A stretch of DNA of 64,000 bases, from contig NZ_AP012977.1 of NCBI RefSeq assembly GCF_016592595.1, positions 1,279,912-1,343,911 of the forward strand, read 5' to 3'. Below, piece after piece: positions 19,385-30,017 of this stretch. The stretch is from Abyssogena phaseoliformis symbiont OG214 (GTDB lineage Bacteria > Pseudomonadota > Gammaproteobacteria > PS1 > Pseudothioglobaceae). A model generated the notes under the pieces. It searched no databases and was not told the DNA's origin. It saw only the letters and a program-made list of their open reading frames with translations. Position 1 is the stretch's first letter; each line of letters starts with the position of its first letter. The position numbers and the translations under genes are program-made.

Positions 19385-20041
19385 TTACAGTAATTCTTTT
19401 AATAGTTTAGTGAACACACAACGCCGTATATTAAAAGCCCCCAAACTTTTTAAATGCGGATTCTCAACTTGACAATCAACCAATTTATAAGGCATATTCA
19501 TGAGCAAATACACAAAAGCAATTTTAGAAGCGCCTCGCACTAATGAAAACATAGACTCCAAAAACACCTGCCCTAAAACAACGCTATAAAGCCCACCTAC
19601 CAATTTAGAATCTTCATACACCTCAACCGAATGTGCAAATCCTTGTGAGTGAAGTTCAGTATAAGCATGTACCATATCATTGTCAATCCAGGTGCTGTTT
19701 TGATTTTTACGCTGAATGGTTCTACAATAGTGAATCACACGTTCAAAGTTTGTATCGACTTCAATCTCAAACTTATCAGAACGAATTGTTTTATTAAGGC
19801 TTTTTGAAATATGAAGCTGCTCTAAAGTAATCACCATTCTCGAATCTGGAGAATACCAAAGCACTGTCTCTGACTCACCATTCCAAGGGAAAATTCCCTA
19901 TCGATACGCCTCTAAAAGCCGATGAGTTGTTAATTCACCACCTAATGTAATCAATCCGTTAGATTCTTCTAACGCCAGCTCAACATCTGCAAAAGCAGTA
20001 TCAACAGATGACAAAACAAAATTCTTAGGTATTTCAATCAC
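19385..20041 (-). pseudogene. aat: Leucyl/phenylalanyl-tRNA-protein transferase, single in-frame stop
   Basis: Aat adds Leu/Phe to N-terminal Lys/Arg for N-end-rule degradation. From a GTG start near 20041 the frame reads IEIPKNFVLSSV, GLITLGGELTTHRLLEAYR, then TAG at 19898-19900, then GIFPWNGESE, LWYSPDSRM and the rest to TAA. The stop replaces the Gln/Arg normally found in AYRxGIFPW, so a single CAG to TAG change would explain it. Everything downstream, including the C-terminal GNAT-like fold, is intact, which suggests recent loss or a sequencing error. Confidence 0.85.
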
Positions 20042-20140
20042 TAGAACGTCATATCAACTAAATGCAATTTAGGGAATAAAAAAAATGATTATTATTTAGC
20101 AGTCATCAAAAATAGTAAGGAACGATTGTTGGTTATGTTT

Positions 20141-23100
20141 TCAGATTATTTTATCCATGCCGTCATAATCATAACCATGAGATTCATCTGTTATGGCATT
20201 ATCAATATTGATAATGTTGTGATTGTCATAATTATAACTCATGTTGTTAATCAAATCACCGCCTCTACCGATTTCAATAGCACTTAGGTTGTTGTTACAC
20301 TTGCTGTAGATGTTACGAGTGAGTAAGCCACTGCCATGGAGGATACTTTTTGGTCTGTTGTAAGCGTCATAACTGGTTGCTGTCCATAGGGCGACTTTAG
20401 TGGTGTCGTTGAGGCGGTTGTTGAGGGCGGTTTGCAATTCTTGCTGGGTGTTTTTTTGATCCTCTAACTCATCCATTATTTTGGATGAGTTCAGCGGTTT
20501 GCTGCGAGGCTTATGTTTTATAGTTATTGGCAATCTTTAGTGCGTTAGTTGCATACTGCTCATATCTATCGGAATACTCTTGGTAACGGATCGCTCCATT
20601 TGCCATAAATCTCGGAGTAGCGCTTATATCTCTTCGCTATATTCTCGTAGTAGTCTGCCCATTTATTATATATTTACGAGACATTGATTTTTCTTTGTGG
20701 GGTGTAGTAACAATGCCAATATCTGTTTTTACTTGAGCCTCTTCGCTCTCAAACTCTTTGATTAGAAATCATCCAAGTTGGGATATAGGCGTGGTAGTTA
20801 TTTTGTCTTCTACAACTGCCTTTCCAGTTTTTACTGGTGCAGTCTGTGTTTCTATAGTAGTGTTTACCGTTAACTGTTCTAACGTAGCTTAGTGTTGCAT
20901 TACCAAACATTCTATAATAGTAATTAGCCTCAGCTCTAAAGCTGTTTACTGTTCTTTGATAGGCTTGATAATACTGATAATATCTATCTGAATAATAGCC
21001 TAGTCTATCAGCGTAGCCTTCATATCTATTCAGAAGTTCTTTGATAATTATCAGCATAATGTTCATATTTACTAGCTTCTTTCAAATATTCTTGTGCTTT
21101 GGTTTCTAGTTCTTCTGCTTCCTTATTAAGCTATGCAATCCTTATTGCAGTTTGTGCTAGAGATTTTTCTAAAGAGGGGTAGTCCCATAATCCCAGATAT
21201 CATTTTTAGGTACAGAGACTCTTTTTGTCCCACCACTTAGGATGTAGTCTTTATGTTCAGTAAAACCATCAAGGTAAGTGATGGTTTTAATTCTAGAGTT
21301 TTCATCGTATTTGTATTTGGTAGCAAAGTCTTGGGTGTTGTTATTATCAGTAACACTTAGCGTTACTTCGCTGAGTCTTGATAAACTATCATAGCTGTAA
21401 GATTTGCCAACAGTTTGGGTACTTGCTTACCGTTTTACTTTCAGATGCTAGTCCCTTAGCCCTTATTATCATAAACCCAACTAGAGGCCTAACCTGCTAA
21501 GATTTTTTTGATAATTCTACCGAGTTCATCATATTTAATACTGGTAATTTGTCCTTTACCATCGGTTTGTGTAATCAGCTCACCAAAGGCGCTATAAACA
21601 TAAGACCAAGTGCCCATAGCCAGGGGCCGATGCTTTTGGTTTTGTTGCCCAAATCGTCGTATTTTAGGGTAATGATACTGCCGTCTTTATCGATTTAGTT
21701 AGGTTGCTAATGCCATCATAGTGATAGCTAATAGCTTGCTTATTATTTTTGACAATACTCTTATCATTACCATTAATGTCTTTAGTAGTTTTGGTGATTT
21801 GCCCTTGATTGTCGGTGGTAATAGTGTTTGCATCATAAGCAGTATTGATATTGATATATTCGCCATGTTCATTTGGGGTTTTAACTTGGACAATTTTGTT
21901 TTTATTGTCATATTCATAGACCGTCCAAGCCATATTACTGCCTGCAAACAAACCTTCAAAATATGGCAAAGATTGTGCTTTGATATTGCCATGTTTATCA
22001 TAGACAATGTCAGTTACACTGTGTTTGTCATTATCAACAAGGGCTACTTCTCTAACTTTCTTACCAATGGCGTTATAGTAGGTTTTATGCCAGCTGTCAG
22101 TATTGCTACTGACAATCACACTATAAATACTGCTGTCTTTAAGATTAAATCCTAAGCTTTGATAATCAGCGCCAAGTGCTACGCCATCACTCCCAGTCGT
22201 AAGTGTAAGTAATGATTTCTCCTGCTACTAGAGTTTTGGTTTTTATTCGACATAGGCTATCATAGGTAAGGTTTGTTTTTAAGTTGTCATAGGTTTTAGT
22301 ACTTGTTCTAGTGTTGCCTCTTTTGTCTGCACTTGTGGTTTTACTATTTCTGGTGTGCGTGACTTCTAGTGTGGTTGGTAGATTTAAAATCCAATTATTA
22401 TAATCTTGTGTATATTCTCCCACACTAGTGGTTGCTAGATTTTGTCCAAGGCTATTGTTTTTAGTCTTAACAATTTTTTGTGCTTGATTATAGTTGCTGT
22501 ACTGGTTTACAATTTGTTTGGCTAAAGTGCTGTTTTCATAGAAGGCTTCTGTAGTTTTAGTTATTTGAATATCTTTAACATTGTTATAAGGTTTGGCTAG
22601 TTGATATTCATATTGCTTTTTATAGGTAAGCACACCACCTACTGTAGTAGATGATTCAATAATACTGCCGATTAAATCTTCTTTATCTTGTTCGTATTTT
22701 ATAGTAACAACCGTATTCTTACTTGGATTGGTAACGGATAGTAATTCAAAACCAAGTGAGCCGCCACCAAGATGGTATTTATAACCGCTATAGTGGTAAT
22801 TGGCTTGGTTAGTCTCACCTCTTGGCGTATCAACAGTAATACTACTGACTAGATTTAATTGCGGAGTGACGCTAATAACAGGATAGTTACTGTTATTAGG
22901 TGTGTAGTTAGCATTGTTAAGCCTCTCATAGTTAATACTTGTACTAAGACCAAAACTATTGATCACTTTATTCAGTAAGGCGACGGGTTGTTTTTCTTCG
23001 TAAACACAATTTAGTCCGCCATATGAACGATAGCAAAAATCATTCCAACCATCATTGTTTAAGTCTGATATTGTTTTAAATGGCCCATATCTGGCATTAA

Positions 23101-25038
23101 CTATCAGGGTGTGAAAGGTTGTACTTAAACCAAATAATTTTTTAAGTGGTCTAGTGTAACCACTAGTGGTTTTATTAATAGCACTTAAATCAACATCTAA
23201 AATTGTTTTGTTCGCATTCTGACTAAAACGGTTATTTACGTTATGATAGCACCATCTTTTATCAGCAATAATTATGCAAAAATCTGTAAGTCCATCTGCA
23301 TTTTCATCACTAAAATGTATTGAATTATCATAATTACCCGAAAAACCATTACTGGTGTGAGCCATTTCATTGGGTAGTGTAGCCAAAGGGATTTATTGGC
23401 ATAGTTACTGCCTGTATTTAAATGACAAGCATATTCTAAATTGGTTTTGTCTCGATAACATAGGTCAATAAGACCATCATTGTTAATATCTGAAAGTCTG
23501 AAAGTCTGAAAGTATTGTTAAGTCTTTCTAATTCTTTTTTACTGTAACTTTGCAGATTTAAATCACTGATAAAGTTAGTTGGGTTGTTGTAAACAAAGTT
23601 ATTGCTGCTATTTTTATAACCGATAGCACATTAATAAGCGTTGTTTTTAAATCCACAAATATCTAATATGCCGTCCGCATTTGTATCTAGAAATCGTGGT
23701 TGTGGTATTTTGGTATCACTCAGTTCAATATCAAAAACCAAATTACTATGTTGATACTGAGTACCAAAACCGTTGTTATTGTTATTGGCGCAATAAACCC
23801 CGCCATCCCCAAAATAACATAAATCGACTAGGTCATTTTTGTTGATGTCAATAAACCTTAAGGCACTTTCAACATTGACGATAGTAGACCAATATTTATC
23901 ACTAACAAATAAATTGTTTTTACTGTTTAGTCCACAAAATACACCTTTATCATCAACACTGCAATAATCTGTCCAGCCGTCATGATTAATATCAATAAAA
24001 CTAAGGTTGCTACTGTGTTCTAATTTGTGCCAGTTGCTATCATTGAGTGCGTTTATCCATTTGCTAAAACCACTAAACTTACCGCTGCCGTTTCCTAATG
24101 CACAATTAAGACCCATATTGTCTAAATAACAGACATCATTATCACCATCGTTATTAAAATCAGCAACACCATAATTTAACACTTCATCAGCATTGGCAAT
24201 AATATCACTAATATCTGGGTCATTATTACTCTTAATCTGCTTGTAACCAAAAACAAGTGGCTTGGTGCAAGTATCTCTGCTATCACAAAGTGTTATACTA
24301 TCTATTCTGGAATAGGTAGTGCTTATGCGGTAATTTAGCTTATAAGTTTTAACGGGGTTGCTATTGGTGTTAATTGTGATATTGTCAAGTAGTTTATTGT
24401 GTTCATATTTTGTACTAAATCTATAGCTAATGTAGTGGTGTGGAGCATCTTTATAATTAAAAGTGATTTTGTTATTGTTATAACTAATGGTATTAATATA
24501 ATGAATGTTATTATCTATCGTATAGCTGTAGTCAATAACGTTGTTAAATTTATCTTTGGTAGTGGCAAGGTTCCAGTTTAGTGTTTTACTATTGTAGTTG
24601 CTTGCAGATGTAAATTTTTTGTTAATGCCACTAGGATAGTTAACCAGCCAAGCGTTATTATTTAATGTTGGAATTATTGACTAATTTATATTCATAGCCG
24701 CTTACTTTTATAAGCCTTATGCCATTCAAACAATAAGCGTCTTCTTCATTTAATAAAACGCCATGTTGTATGCCATCTATTTTTTTGGTCTTTGCGCAAC
24801 GACTAATGGAGGATAGACCAGAGAGCTTAAAACCCAAACTCAGTGGGGAGCTACCAGAGCCTTGCACATAATTAATACTTAAATTTGGGGATAATTTATT
24901 AATGCCTTGAGGCAGTGCCAAAGGCGTAGCGTATGATAAATAACCATTATTTACCTTGGCTTCGCCCTCTAAGTTTGCATAAAAAGAAAAACTTGTGATT
25001 GCAATAAGTAGGGCAAATATCTTGTTAGTTTTTAGCAT
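20141..25038 (-). pseudogene. Secreted SpvB/TcdB/YD-repeat (Tc-B/Rhs-like) toxin, fragmented
   Basis: One long gene read in pieces. It opens at MLKTNKIF with a Sec signal peptide and then a SpvB-like segment (SYATPLALPQGINKLSPNLS, SPLSLGFKLSGLSSISRC). A stretch of FG-GAP/VCBS-like units follows (DFNNDGDNDVCYL, DINHDGWTDYC, DINKNDLVDLC, DTNADGILDIC, DENADGLTDFC, DLNNDGWNDFC), then the TcdB middle region, then YD repeats ([31 protein letters not shown]). Frame changes lie near 24660, 23500, 23395, 22190 and 21665, with a stop at 23631. No Rhs core RxYDP-type motif or variable toxin tip is found before 20141, so the 3' end is missing or unrecognisable. Tc/YD proteins are known, abundant toxin-related genes in mussel symbionts. 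Confidence 0.8.
23489..23512. repeat. Three tandem copies of an 8-bp unit causing a frameshift
   Basis: TCTGAAAG is repeated three times. On the coding (minus) strand, removing one copy restores the frame exactly, giving FRLSDINNDGLIDLC, a normal VCBS-type calcium-binding unit. The duplication is therefore the direct cause of this frameshift. Confidence 0.95.
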
Positions 25039-25055
25039 TGTTTGACTCCGTATTA

Positions 25056-25556
25056 TCATCTAGTATGCCTAAAGACTGCATTGAGTTCTTTTTCTATTTT
25101 TAAAGAGGGTTTGCTGGCAATTGGTGCATTGAGTACGGTATTAAAAGATTTTTCTATGGCTTTATTATCAGCGCCAGCCTGGGCTGCAAGTTTTAAAATT
25201 GCCTCAGCTTTTTTTAAATTATCTACATCTGAGGTTTGTGCAATAACTTATGCTTTTTGCGCCTCCAAGCCTTTTAAATCTTTGTCTAAACCTGTATTAA
25301 TCGTTTTGATTTCTTCTTCTACATTTTTAAGGGTTTTTGGGATTGCGCCTTTGATAATGGTTTTTCCACTAACATCTTGATATTCATTCACAGAAGCATT
25401 TAGTTTTTGTAAGTTGGTTCTAGTATTTGATAAATCTTGTCTGCTTATATCATCAGTATTATTACTCGTGTTTGTTAGAATAACAATACTAGATACGGTT
25501 AGTATAAGGGCGATGCTACTCAATAATTTTGTTCTTTTTTCCACGACGAAAGGCAA
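25056..25556 (-). pseudogene. Small membrane-anchored coiled-coil protein, in-frame stop
   Basis: The frame opens at MPFVVEKRTKLLSS, then a single transmembrane helix (SIALILTVSSIVILT) and a polar helical region rich in Leu/Lys/Glu heptads (LSNTRTNLQKLNASVNEY, LKNVEEEIKTINTGL). TAA at 25248-25250 interrupts it; the same frame continues VIAQTSDVDNLKKAE to TGA at 25056. Its start overlaps the end of lnt and its end abuts the toxin start, so it belongs to the toxin operon and may be an accessory or export helper. I do not recognise a named family. Confidence 0.5.
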
Positions 25557-26946
25557 ATATGCTAAATAAAATCGTTATTGCACCCAATAATGGATTATTT
25601 TTGTACTTTGTGTAAAAAGTCGTTCCTTGTTGTGGAATGATGGGTTGATTAATGAGGTAAGTGCCTTGATTAGTTTGCTATTTTAAAATATTACCTCTGT
25701 GGTCAATAAACGCAGAATTACCTTTATTGACGTTATAAATAATCGGCTTAGAGGTTTCAATAGCTTGCATTCTAGCTACATTAAGCAGATAAGCTATTGC
25801 TATGGCATTATCAAACCAACTTCAATCACTAATGTATAGTGTATATTGGCTTCTTTTGACCTATCTATAATTTCAGTTGAGAATAGAATTTCAAAGCAAA
25901 TAGAACCAAATACTTTGATGTTGTTAATGGTAAAAATATCCTCGTTACTACTAACAACTAAGTTGTCCATATTAAAATCTGGCAACAGCGACCTAAGTAG
26001 ATTGAACCACCAAGGTGTATACTCCCCAAAGGGTATAAGGTGTTCTTTATAGTAAGCGGGCTTATTATTTAAAAAACTAAAAATTGTATTTTTACTGCTG
26101 TCTTTCTCTTGATAGTAAACCCCTGAAAACACATTAGTATTTAAGTCATTGACACCAATATGCTTTTCAATACCTTAATAATCAATACTAATAGCTGGAC
26201 TCAGGCCAAATAATAGTTGGCTGTGTGTTGCTTAAAGCTTTGTATTTATTAAACTGACTAATCACTTCGTAACGATTGTTTTTTTTGATTAAGATCAAAA
26301 TCACCTGTGATTATCCTGACATCTGTTTTTTCTATGTCTGTTGTCCAGTTGAGATATTGCAAAAATAAGTAGTAGTAAACACGATAAAAGTGCCAAATAG
26401 GGTGTGTTGTTTTTAGGGTTTTAAATTAGGTAAGAAATGATGCCTATAAAAACATAAAACACAAGCCTAAATATCCAATAATTGGCAACAGCTGTACAAA
26501 TCAAAAATATCCAAAGAGTCGCTACTTGCATACCAAGGAAAGCCAGTAAATAGCCACGACTTTACCCATTCGTAAAGTGTAAAGATAGATGAAGAAAACA
26601 AGGCATAATAAAAAATGCTATTACTAAAGAATCTTTTAATAATGTATGACGATAGTCCTAAAAGGAAAACAATTATTGTGATAATGCCCAAGATGATAAT
26701 AGACATTACGATTTGGTAGTTAATGTCATAACCCTCTACAATAGAGAACATCCAATAAAATCCAAGCAGATATTCAGACAAACCAAATACAAGCCCTAAT
26801 TTAAAAGCATGTTTAAAGCTTTTGCTATTAAATATCAGCAGAAACAAAATAATATGTCCAATAAAAATAGTTGGAACGTAGTTAAAGGGTGCAAAGGCAA
26901 AAGGTGTTATAAGCCCTGCAAATATGGTTAATATATAATTAATCAT
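25516..26946 (-). pseudogene. lnt: Apolipoprotein N-acyltransferase copy, degraded
   Basis: Lnt adds the third acyl chain to lipoproteins at the periplasmic face. The N-terminal membrane domain is readable from MINYILTIFAGL to YEWVKSWLFTGFPWY, and the nitrilase-like domain in pieces. Catalytic neighbourhoods are recognisable: WPESS (Glu), YYKEHLIPFGEYTP (Lys) and GSICFEILFS (Cys). The C-terminal helix SIFAFRRGKKNK ends at TAG 25516. Stops and frameshifts lie between 26130 and 26480 and around 25680-25800. It sits between fabB and the toxin, so it is probably an accessory copy; a housekeeping lnt would be elsewhere. Confidence 0.8.
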
Positions 26947-27712
26947 ACTTTTTAAAAATCAAAGACGCATTAGTGCCGCCAAAGCCAAAACTATTGCTAA
27001 TCACAGTATTAATTTCCATATCTTGATTGTGTTTTAGAATAGGCACATCATTAAACTCATCATTTAGTTCGTATTCATGATTGCCAAATACAAAACTATT
27101 TTGTATCATCAATAGACAGTGAATAAGTTCGTGTACGCCACTGGCGCCAATTGAATGTCCTGTGAGTGATTTTGTGGAACTCAGTAGCGGGATAGCATTG
27201 TCAAAAACCGATTGAATGGCTTTGATTTTAAATAGGCTTGCTAAATTAGCACTGGGAGTTGAACTCATAGTTTTCAAAATACAGAACGAGTCAATGCCTT
27301 TAATACCTTTTTTGCTTGAGCGTTTCATAGGCATTAATGACATTATCATTTAAAGCACTGCCTGAGCCAACGATAGGCCCTGTATTTTTATTGGATATGT
27401 CAGCTTCATTTAAACCTGACATTTCAACAGCCTATCGCATGGCAATGACACAAAAAGAAGCAATAGGTGATAAAAAACGCAATTGTTTGCGTGTTAGATA
27501 TTGAGTAGCATCAATATCAATATTACCAATGACTTACGAGCACAGGTTCAGTCCTTTTAGTTCATCTGAAAAGATAATTCCAGATTTTTTATTTTTGATT
27601 TTTTATTTTTGATTTTTGATTTTTGATTTTTGATTTTTGATTTTTTAAAGATGATAGAACAGACTCCATATTGTTATCAATACCCGTTCCTGTAATAGCA
27701 ACTCTATTCAAA
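26939..27712 (-). pseudogene. fabB: Beta-ketoacyl-ACP synthase I remnant with internal deletion
   Basis: The N-terminal fragment reads RVAITGTGID, then a repeat-derived Lys-rich tract, then ATQYLTRKQLRFLS-like sequence in broken frames, IVGSGSA and KTMSSTPSANLASLFKIKAI. The frame then jumps directly to QSVFDNAIPLLSSTKSLTGHSIGA and the normal C-terminus SNSFGFGGTNASLIFK. About 150 residues, including the active-site Cys segment and the first catalytic His, are absent; the second His (TGHS) remains. The stop overlaps the lnt start by 8 bases, so the two were translationally coupled. The initiator reads TTG. Confidence 0.8.
27583..27646. repeat. Heptamer tandem repeat inside the fabB remnant
   Basis: Two copies of the 14-mer GATTTTTTATTTTT (27583-27610) are followed by five perfect copies of the 7-mer GATTTTT (27611-27645). 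It lies in the coding region between RVAITGTGID and the rest of fabB, and on the coding strand yields a Lys/Ile/Asn/Ser-rich tract. Slipped-strand expansion is the likely origin. Confidence 0.95.
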
Positions 27713-28025
27713 TTTTATCCTTGGCTAGAAACCACAAAATTAAGCACTTATTTTAAACCTTTATCATGCATAAAAATATCGAGATTTTACACAGCCTAAA
27801 AATTCAGACAACACCTTTTTAAGTGTTGGCAAATGCTTTTAAATTTAAACCCAAATAGATTCTGTGAAGTTTAATTTCCTCTACAAAAATAGTAAATAAT
27901 TTTTGAAATGGTGGCAAATCATAAGTTCCATAATTTTATAATGGTACTTTTCAAAGAAATTTTTAATGTTGTTCTTTCCACAATTAACAATAACAAAACC
28001 ACCCTGTCACTCTTACCGCATCTTT
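27713..28025 (-). other. Degraded upstream part of the toxin operon, no intact gene
   Basis: No open frame of useful length exists on either strand. Minus-strand scraps such as LPTLKKVLSEFLGC and HHFKNYLLF suggest a former gene between the small ORF at 28026 and fabB, but no family can be named. Confidence 0.4.
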
Positions 28026-28199
28026 TTAAAACAAGTTTTCTTCCAGTTTTTTCCTTTCAGAACGATCCAACATGTGGTTAACTTCTTTGATATGCCTATG
28101 ATAAACTTTGGAATAATCAATGCTAAAAATAGCAACAAGACAACGAAACTCTGGCTGTTGAGTTTTTAAAGTGAACAAATGTTGTTTTGTAGATTTCAT
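28026..28199 (-). CDS. Short hypothetical protein, probably a gene fragment
   Basis: A 57-residue ORF starting MKSTKQHLF, with a hydrophobic strand CLVAIFSIDYSK and a basic, acidic helix LDRSERKKLEENLF at its end. The arrangement faintly recalls the N-terminus of Sfp-type phosphopantetheinyl transferases, but no catalytic motif is visible and the call is not supported. It is upstream of fabB on the same strand and ends where homology-like scraps continue, so it is likely the 5' part of a broken gene. Confidence 0.3.
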   Translation of the reverse strand: MKSTKQHLFTLKTQQPEFRCLVAIFSIDYSKVYHRHIKEVNHMLDRSERKKLEENLF

Positions 28200-28223
28200 A
28201 AGTTGTGTTTAATTGGCGTAGTG

Positions 28224-28769
28224 TTACTGGCTGTTGACCACATCTCTTGCCATGTATAAGGCTGCAATGCTTCTGGCTTCCGTTAAATCCTCATTGTAAA
28301 CCAAGTTTTCTAAATCAGCCATCTTAAATGCTGCTACCTCTAATGGCTCCGGTTCATCGCCTTGTGCACTCGCTTTATACAAATCTTGCGCTAGTACAAT
28401 GTAGGTAATACTAGATTGATAGCCAGGTGCAATGGTCATTTCTTTGATGAAAGTTAATTTGTTAGCACCATAACCAATTTCCTCAATTAACTCTCTATTA
28501 GCGGCTTCAATAGGTGTTTCGCCATCATCAATCTTTCCCTTGGTTAATGCAAGTTCATATCGATCTGTACCGCCAGAATACTCATAAACCATTAACACAG
28601 TTTCAGTATCTAACATCGGTATGACTAATACTGCACCGTTGCCTGGTGGTTTTAAACGCTCGTATACTCTCTTTGAACCATTTGAAAACTCAATATCCAT
28701 TTCCTCAATATTGAAAAAACGCGTTGTGGCAATGGTTTTAATATTTAATACTGTGGGTCTCTTACGCAT
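28224..28769 (-). CDS. nudE: ADP-compounds hydrolase, Nudix family (NudE-like)
   Basis: The Nudix box GKIDDGETPIEAANRELIEE, continuing IG, is intact and fits Gx5Ex7REUxEExGU. The preceding segment PGNGAVLVIPM and the following APGYQSSITYIVLAQDL match NudE, which hydrolyses ADP-ribose, Ap3A and NADH. The start at MRKRPT (28769) gives a typical length (181); an ATG at 28808 is also in frame. It is intact and sits between broken genes. Confidence 0.85.
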   Translation of the reverse strand: MRKRPTVLNIKTIATTRFFNIEEMDIEFSNGSKRVYERLKPPGNGAVLVIPMLDTETVLMVYEYSGGTDRYELALTKGKIDDGETPIEAANRELIEEIGYGANKLTFIKEMTIAPGYQSSITYIVLAQDLYKASAQGDEPEPLEVAAFKMADLENLVYNEDLTEARSIAALYMARDVVNSQ

Positions 28770-28816
28770 GGTTGGTATTATGCCATTGATTGATACAATA
28801 ACAGCCAAATATAAAG

Positions 28817-29988
28817 CTAGTTTTTACGATTTGGCAGCCTTATTAAAACATACAGCCCAGACACAATCATAGCAACAGATGCTAATAAAAATGGTGCTGT
28901 TAATGCTTGGGTCATTTGTGCAACCATGCCTAGTGTTAATACTGCCACAGCATAGCCAAAATCACGCCAAAATCGATAAATACCAGTAGCGTTCCCGGTG
29001 GTTTCTACCGGTGCAAAATCAGCAACAGCAGCGCCCAATGTTGGATATAACATAGCCATGCCTATGCCCATTACTCCAGCTTCCAATGTCCATAAAAAAT
29101 ACATTATTCGTATATGGAATGCTTAACAAACCAAGCCCGCATAACCACATACCACTAACACTAACACTTTGTGTCCAACTTTGTCAGATAAAGGCCCCAT
29201 AATCAACTGAGACCCTCCCCATACAACGCTATACATAGACACAATCACATTCCCTTCTATTAAAAGTTAAATTCTTTGATAAAAAGAACACAGGTAGAAA
29301 TATCCAAACCATAACATCTGTAAACTTCTCAATCAATCCTGCCTGATTCAAAGACAACACATGCCAACTTGCTTGAATAAACAACTTACGAAGACTTTGA
29401 TGCGTAATAGGAGCTACACCAACTTGATGTAACTTCGCCCACGGCATGGTTTCTTTAATCGAAAATATAGAGGAAACTAGCCCTAGAAAAATAACCACTA
29501 CGCCAAAAATGAACAAACCTTGTCTTGCGCCTAGAAAGTCAACAATATAAGCAACAATTGCAACAGCTGCATAACCAAAAAACTCATTAATACCATTTAC
29601 TAATCCTTTTTGATTTAGTCGTGCCAGGTCCTAGCTTGCTGTTAATGGTCATCGACCAACACAGGCCTTGGTTTACACCTAATAATAAAGTTGCTGCTAC
29701 AATCCAATTCCAACTTGGCGCATATAAAATCATAAATGGAATAGGAATGGCAATAATCCAGCCAGTAACCAATACTCGTTTACGCCCATAAATATCTCTC
29801 AATCTTCCTGCAAGTAAATTCATAATAGCTTTAACGACACCAAAAACAACCACAAACAAAGTAAGTAGTAAGAACTGTTGACTTCCTAAGCCAAATTCTG
29901 TATCTGCCAAACCTGGTATAACAGTTCTTGTCATACCAATTGTCAAGCCAACTAGAAATACTTGCATTGTATGCAATAATTCAATCAT
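28817..29988 (-). pseudogene. MFS transporter, frameshifted
   Basis: N-terminal half: VGLTIGMTRTVIPGLA, the MFS signature region GRLRDIYGRKRVLVTGW between helices 2 and 3, then GVNQGLCWSMTINSKLGPG. Frame changes near 29600, 29240 and 29105 separate this from QGLFIFGVVVIFLGL, KFTDVMVWIFLPVFFL and a C-terminal part MYFLWTLEAGVMGIGMA ending LYVLIRLPNRKN. The substrate is unknown. It is divergent from the ArsR-rhodanese gene by 29 bases, so it was probably part of that sulfur-responsive regulon. Confidence 0.8.
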
Positions 29989-30017
29989 TCAAATGAATAT
30001 ATGAATAAAAATACATA

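Noticed and set aside
22187..23386. Independent 399-codon protein within the toxin region
   Set aside because: It starts mid-domain, continues the frame-shifted upstream sequence and ends mid YD repeats, so it is a piece of the larger pseudogene.
27583..27646. CRISPR-like array
   Set aside because: Units are contiguous 7- and 14-mers with no spacers; it is a simple tandem repeat.
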